Shown here: positions 13,498-20,987 of the stretch, in pieces
Layout of the letters: each line of letters starts with the position of its first letter
How positions within the stretch are numbered: position 1 is the first letter of the stretch
Source: Thermoplasmata archaeon
Lineage (GTDB): Archaea; Thermoplasmatota; Thermoplasmata; Lutacidiplasmatales; UBA184
Reading direction: 5' to 3'
NCBI GenBank assembly: GCA_021798415.1
Contig: JAJZGO010000013.1
Span: 1 to 22,764 of the forward strand
Length of the DNA stretch: 22,764 nt
Made by a program: the position numbers and the translations under genes
The notes under the pieces: model-generated
Database searches by the model: none
Seen by the model: only the letters and a program-made list of their open reading frames with translations
Told to the model about the DNA's origin: nothing

Positions 13498-13760
13498 CGC
13501 CCTCGCTCCGACACCGCATCATCCTTCATGCCTACGTGACCGAGAAGTCGATGGACGAGATGGAACGGCAGAACAAGCTCGAGTTCGTCGTCGACCATCG
13601 GGCGACGCGGGCCCAGATCAAGTCCGCCGTCGAAGGGCTCTATCAGTGCAAGGTCCAAAAGATCACGACGAAGATCGTCCGCTCGGGGAAGATCGCCACC
13701 GTTCGCCTCGCGAAGGAGTTCTCGGCGGAGGACATCGGTAGCCGCGCCGGGGTGTTCTGA
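13494..13760 (+). CDS. rpl23: Large ribosomal subunit protein uL23
   Basis: An 88-residue protein with start GTG 13494, inside the GTGA overlap with uL4. The L23 core is clear: AYVTEKSMDEMERQNKLEFV, D-H-R-A-T-R-A-Q-I-K-S-A-V-E, and the V-Q-K-I-T-T-K-I-V-R-S-G-K-I-A-T-V-R-L strand pair. It sits at the tunnel exit and is the docking site for SRP and nascent-chain factors. Longer readings upstream in the same frame are the shadow of uL4. Ends TGATG into uL2. Confidence 0.96.
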   Translation: MTPSLRHRIILHAYVTEKSMDEMERQNKLEFVVDHRATRAQIKSAVEGLYQCKVQKITTKIVRSGKIATVRLAKEFSAEDIGSRAGVF

Positions 13761-14485
13761 TGGGAAAGCGCATCATCTCCCGGCGCCGCGGGAGCGGCAC
13801 CGGCACGTATCGGTCCCCGAGCCACCGACACCACGGTCCGATCTACCACCCCGCCCCCAGCGTGATCGGGGAAGGGAAGGTCGTCTCGATCAACCCGGCG
13901 CCGGGCCGCACCGCCCCGGTGGCCGAGATCGTCGTGGCCGACGGGGCGACGATCCGCACGCTCGCCGCGGCGGGACTCGCCACCGGCGACTCCGTCGCGT
14001 TCCAGGAAGGCAAGGTCGACCGGGGGTCGATCCTCCCGCTCGCCCACATCCCCGACGGGACGCTCGTCTCGAACGTCGAGGTCAAGCCGTTCGACGGCGG
14101 TCGGCTCGTCCGCTCGGCCGGAACGAGCGCGCTCGTGGTCGCGCACACGGGCACCGAAGTCACGATCCAGCTCCCTTCGGGGACGTTCAAGCAGTTCCTC
14201 GCGACGTGCCGGGCGCAGGTCGGCGCCGTCGGGGGCAGCGGTCGCAAGGAGCGCCCGATCGTCAAGGCCGGCAAGAAGGTCTGGTCGACGCGCTCCCTCG
14301 CGCGCGCCGCTTTCCACGTGCGCGGCGTCGCGATGAACCCCGTGAACCACCCGTTCGGCGGGGGAGCCCACCAGCACGTCGGACGTCCGAGCACCGTTTC
14401 GAGCGGAACCTGGCCCGGCGCGAAGGTCGGGCGATTCTCGCGGTCGAACCGCAAGAAGCGCATGAAGCGGCGCGGGGGTGCCTGA
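13760..14485 (+). CDS. rpl2: Large ribosomal subunit protein uL2
   Basis: A 241-residue protein, the archaeal length. It starts MGKRIISRRRGSGTGTYRSP, with the OB-like domain at about 30-85, the SH3-like domain after 90, and the C-terminal N-P-V-N-H-P-F-G-G-G-A-H-Q-H-V-G-R-P-S-T-V segment with the conserved histidine important at the peptidyl transferase centre. Binds 23S rRNA and bridges the subunits. Its ATG shares one base with the uL23 stop. The next start is 3 nt after its stop. Confidence 0.97.
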   Translation: MGKRIISRRRGSGTGTYRSPSHRHHGPIYHPAPSVIGEGKVVSINPAPGRTAPVAEIVVADGATIRTLAAAGLATGDSVAFQEGKVDRGSILPLAHIPDGTLVSNVEVKPFDGGRLVRSAGTSALVVAHTGTEVTIQLPSGTFKQFLATCRAQVGAVGGSGRKERPIVKAGKKVWSTRSLARAAFHVRGVAMNPVNHPFGGGAHQHVGRPSTVSSGTWPGAKVGRFSRSNRKKRMKRRGGA

Positions 14486-14487
14486 CG

Positions 14488-14913
14488 ATGGCGAAGGCAC
14501 GGAAGGCGAAGAAGGTCGAGGCCCGCCGGAAGCGGGAGTTCACGTACCGGGGCCGCACCCTCCCCGAGCTCCAGGCGATGAGCCTCGAGGAGCTCGCCAA
14601 GATCCTCTCCTCCCGGGCCCGCCGGTCGATCCGACGTGGGTTCAACGTCGAGACCACGCAGTTCTTCGAGCGCCTCGCCACGACCCCGACGGAGAAGGTC
14701 CTGAGGACCCACTGCCGGGACGCGCTCATCCTGCCCCAGCACGTCGGACGCCGGGTGGCGGTCCACAACGGCCGGGCGTTCAGCGAGGTCGAGGTCCGTG
14801 CCGAGATGATCGGTCACTACTACGGCGAGTTCGCGCTGACCCGCAAGTTCGAGAAGCACTCGGGACCGGGCGTCGGTGCGACGCGGTCGTCGAAGTTCAT
14901 GCCGCTCAAGTGA
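14488..14913 (+). CDS. rps19: Small ribosomal subunit protein uS19
   Basis: A 141-residue protein (archaeal S19 type, longer than bacterial). The basic N-terminus AKARKAKKVEARRKREFTYRG is followed by the core with H-C-R-D-A-L-I-L-P-Q-H-V-G-R-R-V-A-V-H-N-G and the C-terminal G-H-Y-Y-G-E-F-A-L-T-R, ending GVGATRSSKFMPLK, a specifically archaeal/eukaryotic ending. It is located in the 30S head near the A-site finger contact. ATG 14488 was chosen over longer in-frame readings that are shadows of uL2. Confidence 0.96.
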   Translation: MAKARKAKKVEARRKREFTYRGRTLPELQAMSLEELAKILSSRARRSIRRGFNVETTQFFERLATTPTEKVLRTHCRDALILPQHVGRRVAVHNGRAFSEVEVRAEMIGHYYGEFALTRKFEKHSGPGVGATRSSKFMPLK

Positions 14914-14926
14914 GGGAGGTCGGTCG

Positions 14927-15385
14927 ATGCGGGGCTACACCTATCGGGACGAGCCGGGCGTGAACGTCGCCCGGGCCCGGGGCATCGAGGTCCCGATGTC
15001 CCCGAAGAAGACCTACGAGATCCTCAACGCGATCCGGGGGCTCCCGGTCGACCGGGCGCGCGCGATCCTCGAGGACGCGATCGCCCTCCGGCGGGCCATC
15101 CCGTTCCGACGGTACAATCAGGAGACGGCGCATCACCGCGGCACGGGCCCGGGTCGGTTTGCCATCAAGGTCGCGAAGAACGTCCTCCAGGTCCTCGAGA
15201 ACGCGGAGGAGAACGCGGAGTACGAGGGTTTGGACGCCGACCGCCTCTTCGTCAAGGTCGCCGCGAGCGCGCGCGGCCGCATCCGGCCCGCGTCGATGCC
15301 CCGCGCCCACGGACGGGCCACGGAGTGGAACGAACAGACGACGAACGTCGAGATCGTCCTCGCCGAGCGTGCGGAGGCCGCATGA
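14927..15385 (+). CDS. rpl22: Large ribosomal subunit protein uL22
   Basis: A 152-residue protein beginning MRGYTYRDEPGVNVARARG. The archaeal L22 core is clear: MSPKKTYEILNAIRGLPVDR, F-R-R-Y-N-Q-E-T-A-H-H-R-G, KVAKNVLQVLENAEENAE, and the hairpin A-S-A-R-G-R-I-R-P-A-S-M-P-R-A-H-G-R that reaches into the exit tunnel. One of the few operon genes with a real spacer: GGGAGGT at 14914-14920 sits 6 nt before the ATG. Ends with ATGA into uS3. Confidence 0.96.
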   Translation: MRGYTYRDEPGVNVARARGIEVPMSPKKTYEILNAIRGLPVDRARAILEDAIALRRAIPFRRYNQETAHHRGTGPGRFAIKVAKNVLQVLENAEENAEYEGLDADRLFVKVAASARGRIRPASMPRAHGRATEWNEQTTNVEIVLAERAEAA

Positions 15386-16068
15386 GCGCCGAGCGCAAGG
15401 TCATCCAGGAACAGATGCGGCGCGTCCTCCTCAAGGACTACCTTGTCCAGGAGAGCGCGCGGGCCGGCTTCGGCGGTCTCGAGATCACCCGCACGCCGAT
15501 GGGCACTCGGGTCACTCTCGTCTGCGAACGACCCGGGATCCTGATCGGCCACCGGGGCGAGCTCATCAAGCGGCTCACCCAGGACATCCACGAACGCTTC
15601 CAGCTCGACAACCCGCAGATCGAGGTCCAGGAGGAGCGCCAGCCGAGCCTGAACGCCCAGCTGATGAGCGAGAAGCTCGCGTCCACCCTGGAACGAGGCT
15701 GGCACTTCCGGCGCGCGGGCCACTCGACCGTCCGACGCATCATGGAAGCCGGCGCCCGCGGCTGTCAGGTGATCCTCTCGGGGAAGCTCACCGGCGAACG
15801 CCACCGCACGGAGCGGTTCAAGGCCGGCACGATCAAGTACTGCGGCGAAGCGGTCCACCTCTGGATCGACAAGGGATTCTACCAGGCCCGGCTCAAGCCC
15901 GGTGTCATCGGCGTCAACGTCTGGATCATGCGCCCCTCGGCGAAGCTCCCGGACGAGATCGTCGTGAAGGGCGTCGAGAGCCGTCCGAAGGTCCCGGTGA
16001 TCGACCTCCCGCCGGTCGAGGAAGGACCGGTCCCGGTGGAGCCGGTCGTCGCCCCGGAGGTTCCGTGA
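15382..16068 (+). CDS. rps3: Small ribosomal subunit protein uS3
   Basis: A 228-residue protein. The N-terminal KH domain (type II) contains E-R-P-G-I-L-I-G-H-R-G-E-L-I-K-R-L with the GxxG loop, and the C-terminal domain has GARGCQVILSGKLTGERHRT and the archaeal Y-C-G-E-A-V-H-L-W-I-D-K-G. S3 lines the mRNA entry channel. A ~25-residue Pro/Val/Glu-rich tail (LPPVEEGPVPVEPVVAPEVP) follows the fold. Start and stop both overlap neighbours (ATGA and GTGA). Confidence 0.96.
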   Translation: MSAERKVIQEQMRRVLLKDYLVQESARAGFGGLEITRTPMGTRVTLVCERPGILIGHRGELIKRLTQDIHERFQLDNPQIEVQEERQPSLNAQLMSEKLASTLERGWHFRRAGHSTVRRIMEAGARGCQVILSGKLTGERHRTERFKAGTIKYCGEAVHLWIDKGFYQARLKPGVIGVNVWIMRPSAKLPDEIVVKGVESRPKVPVIDLPPVEEGPVPVEPVVAPEVP

Positions 16069-16289
16069 CGCTCCTCCGGATGAAGGACCTGCGGGCCCTC
16101 ACCGAGGACGAGCTCAACCGCCGCATCTCCGACGCCGAGAACGACCTTCTGCGCGAGCGCGGGGTCGCGGCCATGGGCGGTGCGCCGCCCAGCCCGGGCC
16201 GGATGCGAGCGCTCCGCACGAACGTGGCCCGCGCCCTCACGGTCCTGAGCGAACGCTCGCTCGCCGCCCAGGGGGGCCGCCGTCGATAG
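16065..16289 (+). CDS. rpl29: Large ribosomal subunit protein uL29
   Basis: A 74-residue two-helix protein. The GTG start in the GTGA overlap gives TLLRMKDLRALTEDELNRRI, aligning with the archaeal L29 opening; the ATG at 16080 would remove the conserved first residues. The second half has P-S-P-G-R-M-R-A-L-R-T-N-V-A-R-A-L-T-V-L. It sits near the tunnel exit beside uL23. Followed by a 19-nt spacer before rnp1. Confidence 0.93.
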   Translation: MTLLRMKDLRALTEDELNRRISDAENDLLRERGVAAMGGAPPSPGRMRALRTNVARALTVLSERSLAAQGGRRR

Positions 16290-16308
16290 GGGGCGCCGAG
16301 GTGAGCCG

Positions 16309-16632
16309 ATGCCGAAGAGAACCAACGCCCTCAACTCCCTCTCCCGCGTCGAGCGCGAATCGCTCGCCGGCGAGCTCGTCGGCGCGTCGATCGTGGTCAC
16401 GGCGTCCCCGGGACTTCGCGCCCCGTTCGCCGGGACGATCGTCGACGAGTCGCTCTCGACCTTCTCGGTTCGTCTGCCGGGACGCGCACGGGCTCGCGTG
16501 CTGCCGAAGGCCGGCCTCGAGGGCCGGATCGCCCTCCCTTCGGGAGAGTTACCGTTAAGAGGCGACGCCCTTCGCGTGCGTCCCGAGGACCGCACGAAGC
16601 GTCTGCTCGCCGGCCCCCGGAGGTTACGATGA
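16309..16632 (+). CDS. rnp1: Ribonuclease P protein component 1 (Rpp29/Pop4 family)
   Basis: A 107-residue protein with the Sm-like barrel of archaeal RNase P Rnp1: the helical SRVERESLAGELVGASIVVT, G-L-R-A-P-F-A-G-T-I-V-D-E-S-L-S-T-F-S-V, and the late L-P-L-R-G-D-A-L-R-V-R-P-E-D-R-T-K-R. It pairs with Rnp4 (Rpp21) and binds the specificity domain of RNase P RNA for tRNA 5' maturation. Its place between uL29 and uS17 is standard in archaea. The ATG has GAGGTG at 16298-16303. Ends ATGA into uS17. No aIF1/SUI1 gene lies between uL29 and rnp1. Confidence 0.94.
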   Translation: MPKRTNALNSLSRVERESLAGELVGASIVVTASPGLRAPFAGTIVDESLSTFSVRLPGRARARVLPKAGLEGRIALPSGELPLRGDALRVRPEDRTKRLLAGPRRLR

Positions 16633-17054
16633 GTCCCACCCGTCCGTCCGCGAATCGCCGGGCCCGGGACATCGGTCTCGACGTTCGGGCCCCGAAGACG
16701 CGGTGCGACGACGCCCACTGCCCGTTCCACGGCCACCTGTCGCTGCGCGGACAGGTGATCGAGGGAACCGTCGTCTCGACCTCGATGCAACGGACCGCGG
16801 TCGTCGAGCGCACGCTCCTCCACTACGTCCCCAAGTACGAACGCTACGAGAAGCGGCGCCGTCGCTACCTCGTCCACGCACCGCCGTGCCTCGGGGTCCC
16901 GGTCGGCCACCGCGTGCGGATCGCCGAGACCCGTCCGCTCTCGAAGTTCGTCTCGTTCTGCATCGTCGAGCTCCTCGGCGAGGCCGGGTTCAAGGCGCGC
17001 GGCGAGGAGGAGCCCGCCCGCGCGAAGGACGACGCGCCCGAGGCGCCCGCATGA
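16629..17054 (+). CDS. rps17: Small ribosomal subunit protein uS17
   Basis: A 141-residue protein of the archaeal S17 type: A-R-D-I-G-L-D-V near the N-terminus, C26-D-D-A-H-C31-P-F-H-G, G-Q-V-I-E-G-T-V-V-S-T-S-M-Q-R-T-A-V-V-E-R and a K-Y-E-R-Y-E-K-R block. It is a primary 16S rRNA-binding OB-fold protein. The last ~25 residues (GEEEPARAKDDAPEAPA region) form a charged, Pro/Ala-rich extension beyond the usual ~110-residue length. Start and stop overlap neighbours. Confidence 0.96.
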   Translation: MSPTRPSANRRARDIGLDVRAPKTRCDDAHCPFHGHLSLRGQVIEGTVVSTSMQRTAVVERTLLHYVPKYERYEKRRRRYLVHAPPCLGVPVGHRVRIAETRPLSKFVSFCIVELLGEAGFKARGEEEPARAKDDAPEAPA

Positions 17055-17449
17055 AGGGGCTCGCGGGCCGGCGGGGCCGGGGGCTTCCGAAGGGAGCCCG
17101 GCTCGACTGCGTCGACAACACGGGCGCTAAAGTCGTCGAGATCATCGCCGTTCGCAACTGGCACGGAACCCATCGGCGCTATCCGCGCGCCGGCATCGCG
17201 GACCTCGTGATCGTGTCGGTGAAGAAGGGGACCCCCGAAATGCGCCGGCAGGTGCTCCACGCCGTCATCGTGCGCGCTCGTGCGCCGATGCGCCGGCCCG
17301 ACGGCACTCGACTGCAGTTCGAGGACAACGCCGCGGTCATCACGACCGAGACGGGCGAGATCAAGGGCTCCCAGATCAAAGGCCCGGTGGCGAAGGAGGC
17401 TGCCGAGCGATGGCCCCGCATCGCCGCGGCGTCGTCGATCATCGTTTAG
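17051..17449 (+). CDS. rpl14: Large ribosomal subunit protein uL14
   Basis: A 132-residue protein, the usual archaeal length. It has the L14 barrel: A-R-L-D-C-V-D-N-T-G-A-K-V-V-E-I-I-A-V, VIVSVKKGTPEMRRQVLHAV, and F-E-D-N-A-A-V-I-T-T-E-T-G-E-I-K-G-S-Q-I-K-G-P-V. Located at the subunit interface; it contacts 16S helix 14 and is the binding surface of anti-association factor aIF6. Starts in an ATGA overlap with uS17. Confidence 0.97.
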   Translation: MKGLAGRRGRGLPKGARLDCVDNTGAKVVEIIAVRNWHGTHRRYPRAGIADLVIVSVKKGTPEMRRQVLHAVIVRARAPMRRPDGTRLQFEDNAAVITTETGEIKGSQIKGPVAKEAAERWPRIAAASSIIV

Positions 17450-17457
17450 GAGGCGTC

Positions 17458-18024
17458 GTGCGAGATTCCCCCCGGTCCCCGAGGCGGCAGCGGCGGGCCC
17501 TGTACACGGCCGACACGTTCGAACGCCGACGGCGGATGGCCGTCCCGCTCTCCCGCGAGCTGCGCGGCCGCTTCCATCGCCGCGCCGTGCCCGTCCGCAA
17601 GGGCGACACGGTGCGCGTGCTGTCGGGAAGCTTCGTGGGACGGGAGGAGCGGGTCGCCCGCGTCGATCGACGCACCTACTCCCTCACGCTCGACAACGTC
17701 ACGTTGAAGACGGCGGACGAGAAGATGAAGCCCCTCCCGATCCGCCCGGCGCACCTCGTGATCACCCGGCTCAACCTCTCCGACCCCTGGCGCCGCCGCG
17801 CGCTCAAGGTCCGTGACGAGGACGTCAGCGCCGAGGAGCGCGGAGCGGCTCCCGAGCCCGAGACCGTGACCCCGGAGGTCGCGGCCGAGGTCCCGGCACC
17901 CGAGCCCGAGGAGGAGGTCGCGAAGGCGGAGGACTCCCCGGCGGCCGAGCCGACGCCTCCCGCGCCCAGGACCCGCCGACGGGCCACGGCCCCGCGGCCG
18001 ACCGCGGAGGAGGAAGCGCCGTGA
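17458..18024 (+). CDS. rpl24: Large ribosomal subunit protein uL24 with long acidic/Pro-rich tail
   Basis: A 188-residue protein. GTG 17458 is chosen: AGGAGG (17448-17453) ends 4 nt before it and the archaeal L24 N-terminus (S-P-R-R-Q-R-R-A-L-Y-T-A) follows. The core to about residue 117 has the KOW motif V-R-K-G-D-T-V-R-V-L-S-G-S-F-V-G-R-E-E-R-V and DRRTYSLTLDNVTLKTADEK. It initiates 50S assembly. The final ~71 residues are rich in Glu, Pro and Ala, then Arg/Thr, absent from a typical archaeal L24 (about 120), and likely disordered. Stop overlaps eS4 (GTGA). Confidence 0.95.
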   Translation: MRDSPRSPRRQRRALYTADTFERRRRMAVPLSRELRGRFHRRAVPVRKGDTVRVLSGSFVGREERVARVDRRTYSLTLDNVTLKTADEKMKPLPIRPAHLVITRLNLSDPWRRRALKVRDEDVSAEERGAAPEPETVTPEVAAEVPAPEPEEEVAKAEDSPAAEPTPPAPRTRRRATAPRPTAEEEAP

Positions 18025-18737
18025 CGTTTCGCTTGAAGCGGCGCGCGGCCCCGCGCACGTGGACGATCCCCCGCAAGGGAACGAAATGGCTGAAGCGCCC
18101 GGGGCCCGGCCCGCACGCCCAGGACCAGTCGATGCCCCTCCTGCTCGTCCTGAGGGACGTGCGGAAGATCGCGGCGAGCGCGCGCGAGGCCCGGGTGCTC
18201 CTTCGTTCGGGCGCCGTCAAGGTCGACGGCAAGGTCGCGAAGGACCTCGACCGTGGCATCGGCCTCATGGACACGGTCACGTTCGCCCCTCCCCTCGACA
18301 CGCACTATCGGATGGTCAAGAACCGCCGCGGGAAGCTCGCGCTCGTGCCGATCCCGCCGGGCGAGGCGACCACGAAGCTCGGCCGCGTCCGCTTCAAGCA
18401 CACGACCCGGGGAGGGAAGCTCGAGGTCACGCTCCACGACGGGCGCAACCTCCTCGTCCCCGCCACCAGCCCGTACCGCGTCGGCGACTCGCTCAAGCTG
18501 AGCGTCCCCGACCAGAAGGTCGTCGAGCACCTCAAGCTCGCGCCCGGTGCGCTCGCGTTCGTATCGGGAGGGACGCACGTCGGCGAGATCGCGCGCGTCG
18601 AGAGGGTCGAGGTCCGCAATTCCTCCCAGCCGAACCTGGTCCACTTCAAGGAAGGGTTCTCGACGATCAAGGAGTACGTCTTCGTGGTCGGCGGCGCGGC
18701 CCCCGAGGTCACGATCAACGAGGGGGTCGACCGATGA
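18021..18737 (+). CDS. rps4e: Small ribosomal subunit protein eS4
   Basis: A 238-residue archaeal/eukaryotic-specific protein. GTG start in the overlap. The N-terminus has L-K-R-R-A-A-P-R-T-W-T-I-P-R-K-G, then the S4-like RNA-binding segment (LRSGAVKVDGKVAKDLDRGI), a middle barrel (TRGGKLEVTLHDGRNLLV), and a KOW-like end with F-V-S-G-G-T-H-V-G-E-I-A and G-F-S-T-I-K-E-Y-V-F-V-V-G. Binds 16S rRNA in the 30S body. Ends ATGA into uL5. Full length, no oddity. Confidence 0.96.
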   Translation: MTFRLKRRAAPRTWTIPRKGTKWLKRPGPGPHAQDQSMPLLLVLRDVRKIAASAREARVLLRSGAVKVDGKVAKDLDRGIGLMDTVTFAPPLDTHYRMVKNRRGKLALVPIPPGEATTKLGRVRFKHTTRGGKLEVTLHDGRNLLVPATSPYRVGDSLKLSVPDQKVVEHLKLAPGALAFVSGGTHVGEIARVERVEVRNSSQPNLVHFKEGFSTIKEYVFVVGGAAPEVTINEGVDR

Positions 18738-19294
18738 GCGCTCCCCCCGCCGCGCTCCCGTCCGCCCGGACCGCGTCGGAGACGGTGAACCCTCTGCGCA
18801 CGGTCCGCGTGATCAAGGTCGTCGTCAACGCCGGGGTCGGCGAGTCCGGCGAGTCGCGGACGAAAGCGGCCCGCGTGCTCGAGATGGTCACGCACCAGAA
18901 GCCGGTCGCGACCCGCGCGCGCTCGACGAACCGGGACTTCGGGATCCGCAAGGGCCAGGAGATCGGGGCCAAGGTCACGCTCCGCGGCTCCGCCGCGCTC
19001 GACTTCCTCACCCGCGCGTTCGACGCCCGGGACAAGCAGCTCGATACCGATTCGATCGACCGGACCGGCAACTTCTCGTTCGGGATCGGGGATTACACGG
19101 ACTTCTCGGGGATGAAGTACGACCCCCAGATCGGCATCCACGGGATGGACGTCGCGGTCGAGATGGGCCGCGCCGGGTTCCGGATCCGCCAGCGCCGTGT
19201 CTGCTCCCGACCGCTCCCGAAGTCGCTTCGGTCGACGCGGGACGACACGAGGACGTTTCTCCAGCGGGTGCTGGGCGTCACGCTCCTGGAGTGA
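18734..19294 (+). CDS. rpl5: Large ribosomal subunit protein uL5
   Basis: A 186-residue protein. After a ~20-residue leader comes V-I-K-V-V-V-N-A-G-V-G-E-S-G-E, then MVTHQKPVATRARSTNRDFG with G-I-R-K-G-Q-E-I-G-A-K-V-T-L-R-G, and G-N-F-S-F-G-I-G-D-Y-T-D-F-S-G-M-K-Y-D-P with the archaeal G-I-H-G-M-D-V-A-V. It binds 5S rRNA and contacts P-site tRNA. Start overlaps eS4; the uS14 ATG follows 4 nt after its stop. Confidence 0.97.
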   Translation: MSAPPAALPSARTASETVNPLRTVRVIKVVVNAGVGESGESRTKAARVLEMVTHQKPVATRARSTNRDFGIRKGQEIGAKVTLRGSAALDFLTRAFDARDKQLDTDSIDRTGNFSFGIGDYTDFSGMKYDPQIGIHGMDVAVEMGRAGFRIRQRRVCSRPLPKSLRSTRDDTRTFLQRVLGVTLLE

Positions 19295-19298
19295 GCCG

Positions 19299-19445
19299 AT
19301 GAAACCGAAGAAGCTGTTCGGACGGAAGGTCGGCTGCCTGCGCTGCGACCGCAAGCGCGGGATCGTCCGGCGGTACGGCCTTCACCTCTGCCGCCAGTGC
19401 TTCCGCGAGGTCGCGACGGACCTCGGGTTCCGCAAGTACCAGTGA
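19299..19445 (+). CDS. rps14: Small ribosomal subunit protein uS14 (zinc-binding form)
   Basis: A 48-residue protein with four zinc ligands Cys13, Cys16, Cys31 and Cys34 (G-C-L-R-C-D ... L-C-R-Q-C-F) and the conserved I-V-R-R-Y-G-L-H-L and terminal G-F-R-K-Y-Q. It lies in the 30S head next to uS19 and uS3. ATG 19299 is set by homology; longer in-frame readings are shadows of uL5. No strong Shine-Dalgarno is seen, consistent with reinitiation from uL5. Confidence 0.95.
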   Translation: MKPKKLFGRKVGCLRCDRKRGIVRRYGLHLCRQCFREVATDLGFRKYQ

Positions 19446-19458
19446 AACGGAGACGACG

Positions 19459-19848
19459 ATGCAACAGGACCTACTCAACGACGCGCTCGTCACCCTCCGC
19501 CACGCCGACCGGGACGGCCGTCCGCACGCCGAGATCGCGCCGACGTCGAAGCTGATCGCCGAGGTGCTGCGTCTCTTTCGGGAGCACCGGTACATCGAGG
19601 AGTTCACGTTCGTCCCGACCGGCCGGGGCGGGAAGTACGACGTCACGCTCTCCCGTCGGATCAACGCGTGCGGGGTCATCAAGCCCCGGATCTCGGTCTC
19701 GCACGAATCGCTCGAACGGTACGAGTCCCGGTACCTTCCTGCCCAGGACTTCGGCATCCTGGTCCTTTCCACGAACCGCGGCCTGCTCTCCCACCAGCAG
19801 GCGCGCGAGATGAAGGTCGGAGGTCGCCTGCTCGCTTATGTCTACTGA
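19459..19848 (+). CDS. rps8: Small ribosomal subunit protein uS8
   Basis: A 129-residue protein, standard archaeal length. MQQDLLNDALVTLRHADRDG leads, with I-A-P-T-S-K-L-I-A-E-V-L-R-L-F in the N-terminal domain, R-I-N-A-C-G-V-I-K-P-R-I-S-V, and the C-terminal G-I-L-V-L-S-T-N-R-G-L-L-S-H-Q-Q-A that binds 16S helix 21. A short GGAG at 19449-19452 precedes the ATG. The uL6 start lies inside its last codons (11-nt overlap). Confidence 0.96.
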   Translation: MQQDLLNDALVTLRHADRDGRPHAEIAPTSKLIAEVLRLFREHRYIEEFTFVPTGRGGKYDVTLSRRINACGVIKPRISVSHESLERYESRYLPAQDFGILVLSTNRGLLSHQQAREMKVGGRLLAYVY

Positions 19849-20401
19849 CGCCGACCTGAGCCGGGCCGTGGTCGCCCTGCCAAAAGGGTTTTCCGTGTCG
19901 CTCACGGGCCGACGCCTCGACGCGAAGGGCCCGCTCGGCTCGGTCGCGCGACCGTTCCCTTCGGACGTGATCCGACTGACGGTCTCCGGCGGCGCCGCGA
20001 CGCTCGAGATCCTCCTGCCCCCGAACCGCAAGCGCTCGCAGTCGCTCCTCAAGACGTGGGCCGCCCACCTGAGGAACCTCGCCGGCGGGCTGACCTGGGG
20101 GGTCGAGGCGCGCATGAAGGTCGTGGCCGCGCACTTCCCGATGAAGGTCCAGGTCCGCGGCGAGGAGGTGGTGATCGAGAACTTCCTCGGCGAGAAGTTC
20201 CCCCGCTCCACCCGGCTCGTCCCGGGCACGAAGGCCCTGGTCGAGGGCGACATCGTGACCCTCTCCGGCCACGATGTCGAGCAGGTCGGGCAGAGCGCGG
20301 CGAACATCGAACGCGCGACCCGGATCCGGGACTACGACCCGCGGGTCTTCCAAGACGGCATCTACCTCATCGAGCGGGCGCACGTGAAGGAGGCGAGCTG
20401 A
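19838..20401 (+). CDS. rpl6: Large ribosomal subunit protein uL6
   Basis: A 187-residue protein. Two repeated L6 domains are visible: the first around V-S-L-T-G-R-R-L-D-A-K-G-P-L-G (about 20-80) and the second with FPMKVQVRGEEVVIENFLGE, then V-P-G-T-K-A-L-V-E-G-D-I-V-T-L-S-G-H-D-V-E and Q-D-G-I-Y-L-I-E-R at the end. It lies near the sarcin-ricin loop and the factor-binding site. ATG 19838 overlaps uS8 by 11 nt. Ends TGATG into eL32. Confidence 0.96.
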   Translation: MSTDADLSRAVVALPKGFSVSLTGRRLDAKGPLGSVARPFPSDVIRLTVSGGAATLEILLPPNRKRSQSLLKTWAAHLRNLAGGLTWGVEARMKVVAAHFPMKVQVRGEEVVIENFLGEKFPRSTRLVPGTKALVEGDIVTLSGHDVEQVGQSAANIERATRIRDYDPRVFQDGIYLIERAHVKEAS

Positions 20402-20982
20402 TGGCGCCGGACCCCGAGGGGACGGCGCCCGAGGCGCCGACCGCACCGGCGTCCGCCGAGAAGAAGCGGCCCCGACGCCCCCGCGCGACCCCGCCCGAGG
20501 CGAAGCCCGCCCCGTCCGAGCCGGCCGCGAAGGACGACGAGCCGTCGGCCCCGCGGAGCCCGAAGCGGGCCGAACTGACGGACGACCTGAAGACGCTCCT
20601 GCGGACCCGGCGGACCCTCGACGGGAAGCGCCCGATCTTCGGGCGCCAGGCCGCGAACCGCTACTTCCGGATCGGGCGCGACGGCGCCTGGCGCAGCCCT
20701 CGCGGGCTCCAGTCGAAGCAGCGGCGCCACTACGGATACCGAGCCAAGATCGTCCGCATCGGGTACCGGTCGCCGGCCCGCGTCCGAGGGCTCGTTCCGA
20801 GCGGGTTCCGCCCGGTGCTCGTCCGCACCTCGAGCGACCTCGAAGGGCTCGATGCCCGCACGCAGGCCGCCGTGATCGCCCGGACGATCGGCACGCGTCG
20901 CCGGGTCGTTCTCGAGGAAGAGGCCCGCAAGCTGGGGGTCCGTGTCCTCAATCCGATCGTGTCGGGCGAAGGGGAGGAGTAG
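20401..20982 (+). CDS. rpl32e: Large ribosomal subunit protein eL32 with N-terminal extension
   Basis: A 193-residue archaeal/eukaryotic protein. The core (about 75-190) is recognisable: F-G-R-Q-A-A-N-R-Y-F-R-I-G, W-R-S-P-R-G-L-Q-S-K-Q-R-R, Y-R-S-P-A-R-V-R-G-L-V-P-S-G-F-R-P-V-L-V, and T-I-G-T-R-R-R-V-V-L-E-E-E-A. The first ~60 residues are Ala/Pro/Lys/Glu-rich and look disordered, replacing the variable N-terminal domain of other archaeal eL32. ATG 20401 shares one base with the uL6 stop. Confidence 0.94.
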   Translation: MAPDPEGTAPEAPTAPASAEKKRPRRPRATPPEAKPAPSEPAAKDDEPSAPRSPKRAELTDDLKTLLRTRRTLDGKRPIFGRQAANRYFRIGRDGAWRSPRGLQSKQRRHYGYRAKIVRIGYRSPARVRGLVPSGFRPVLVRTSSDLEGLDARTQAAVIARTIGTRRRVVLEEEARKLGVRVLNPIVSGEGEE

Positions 20983-20987
20983 GACCG

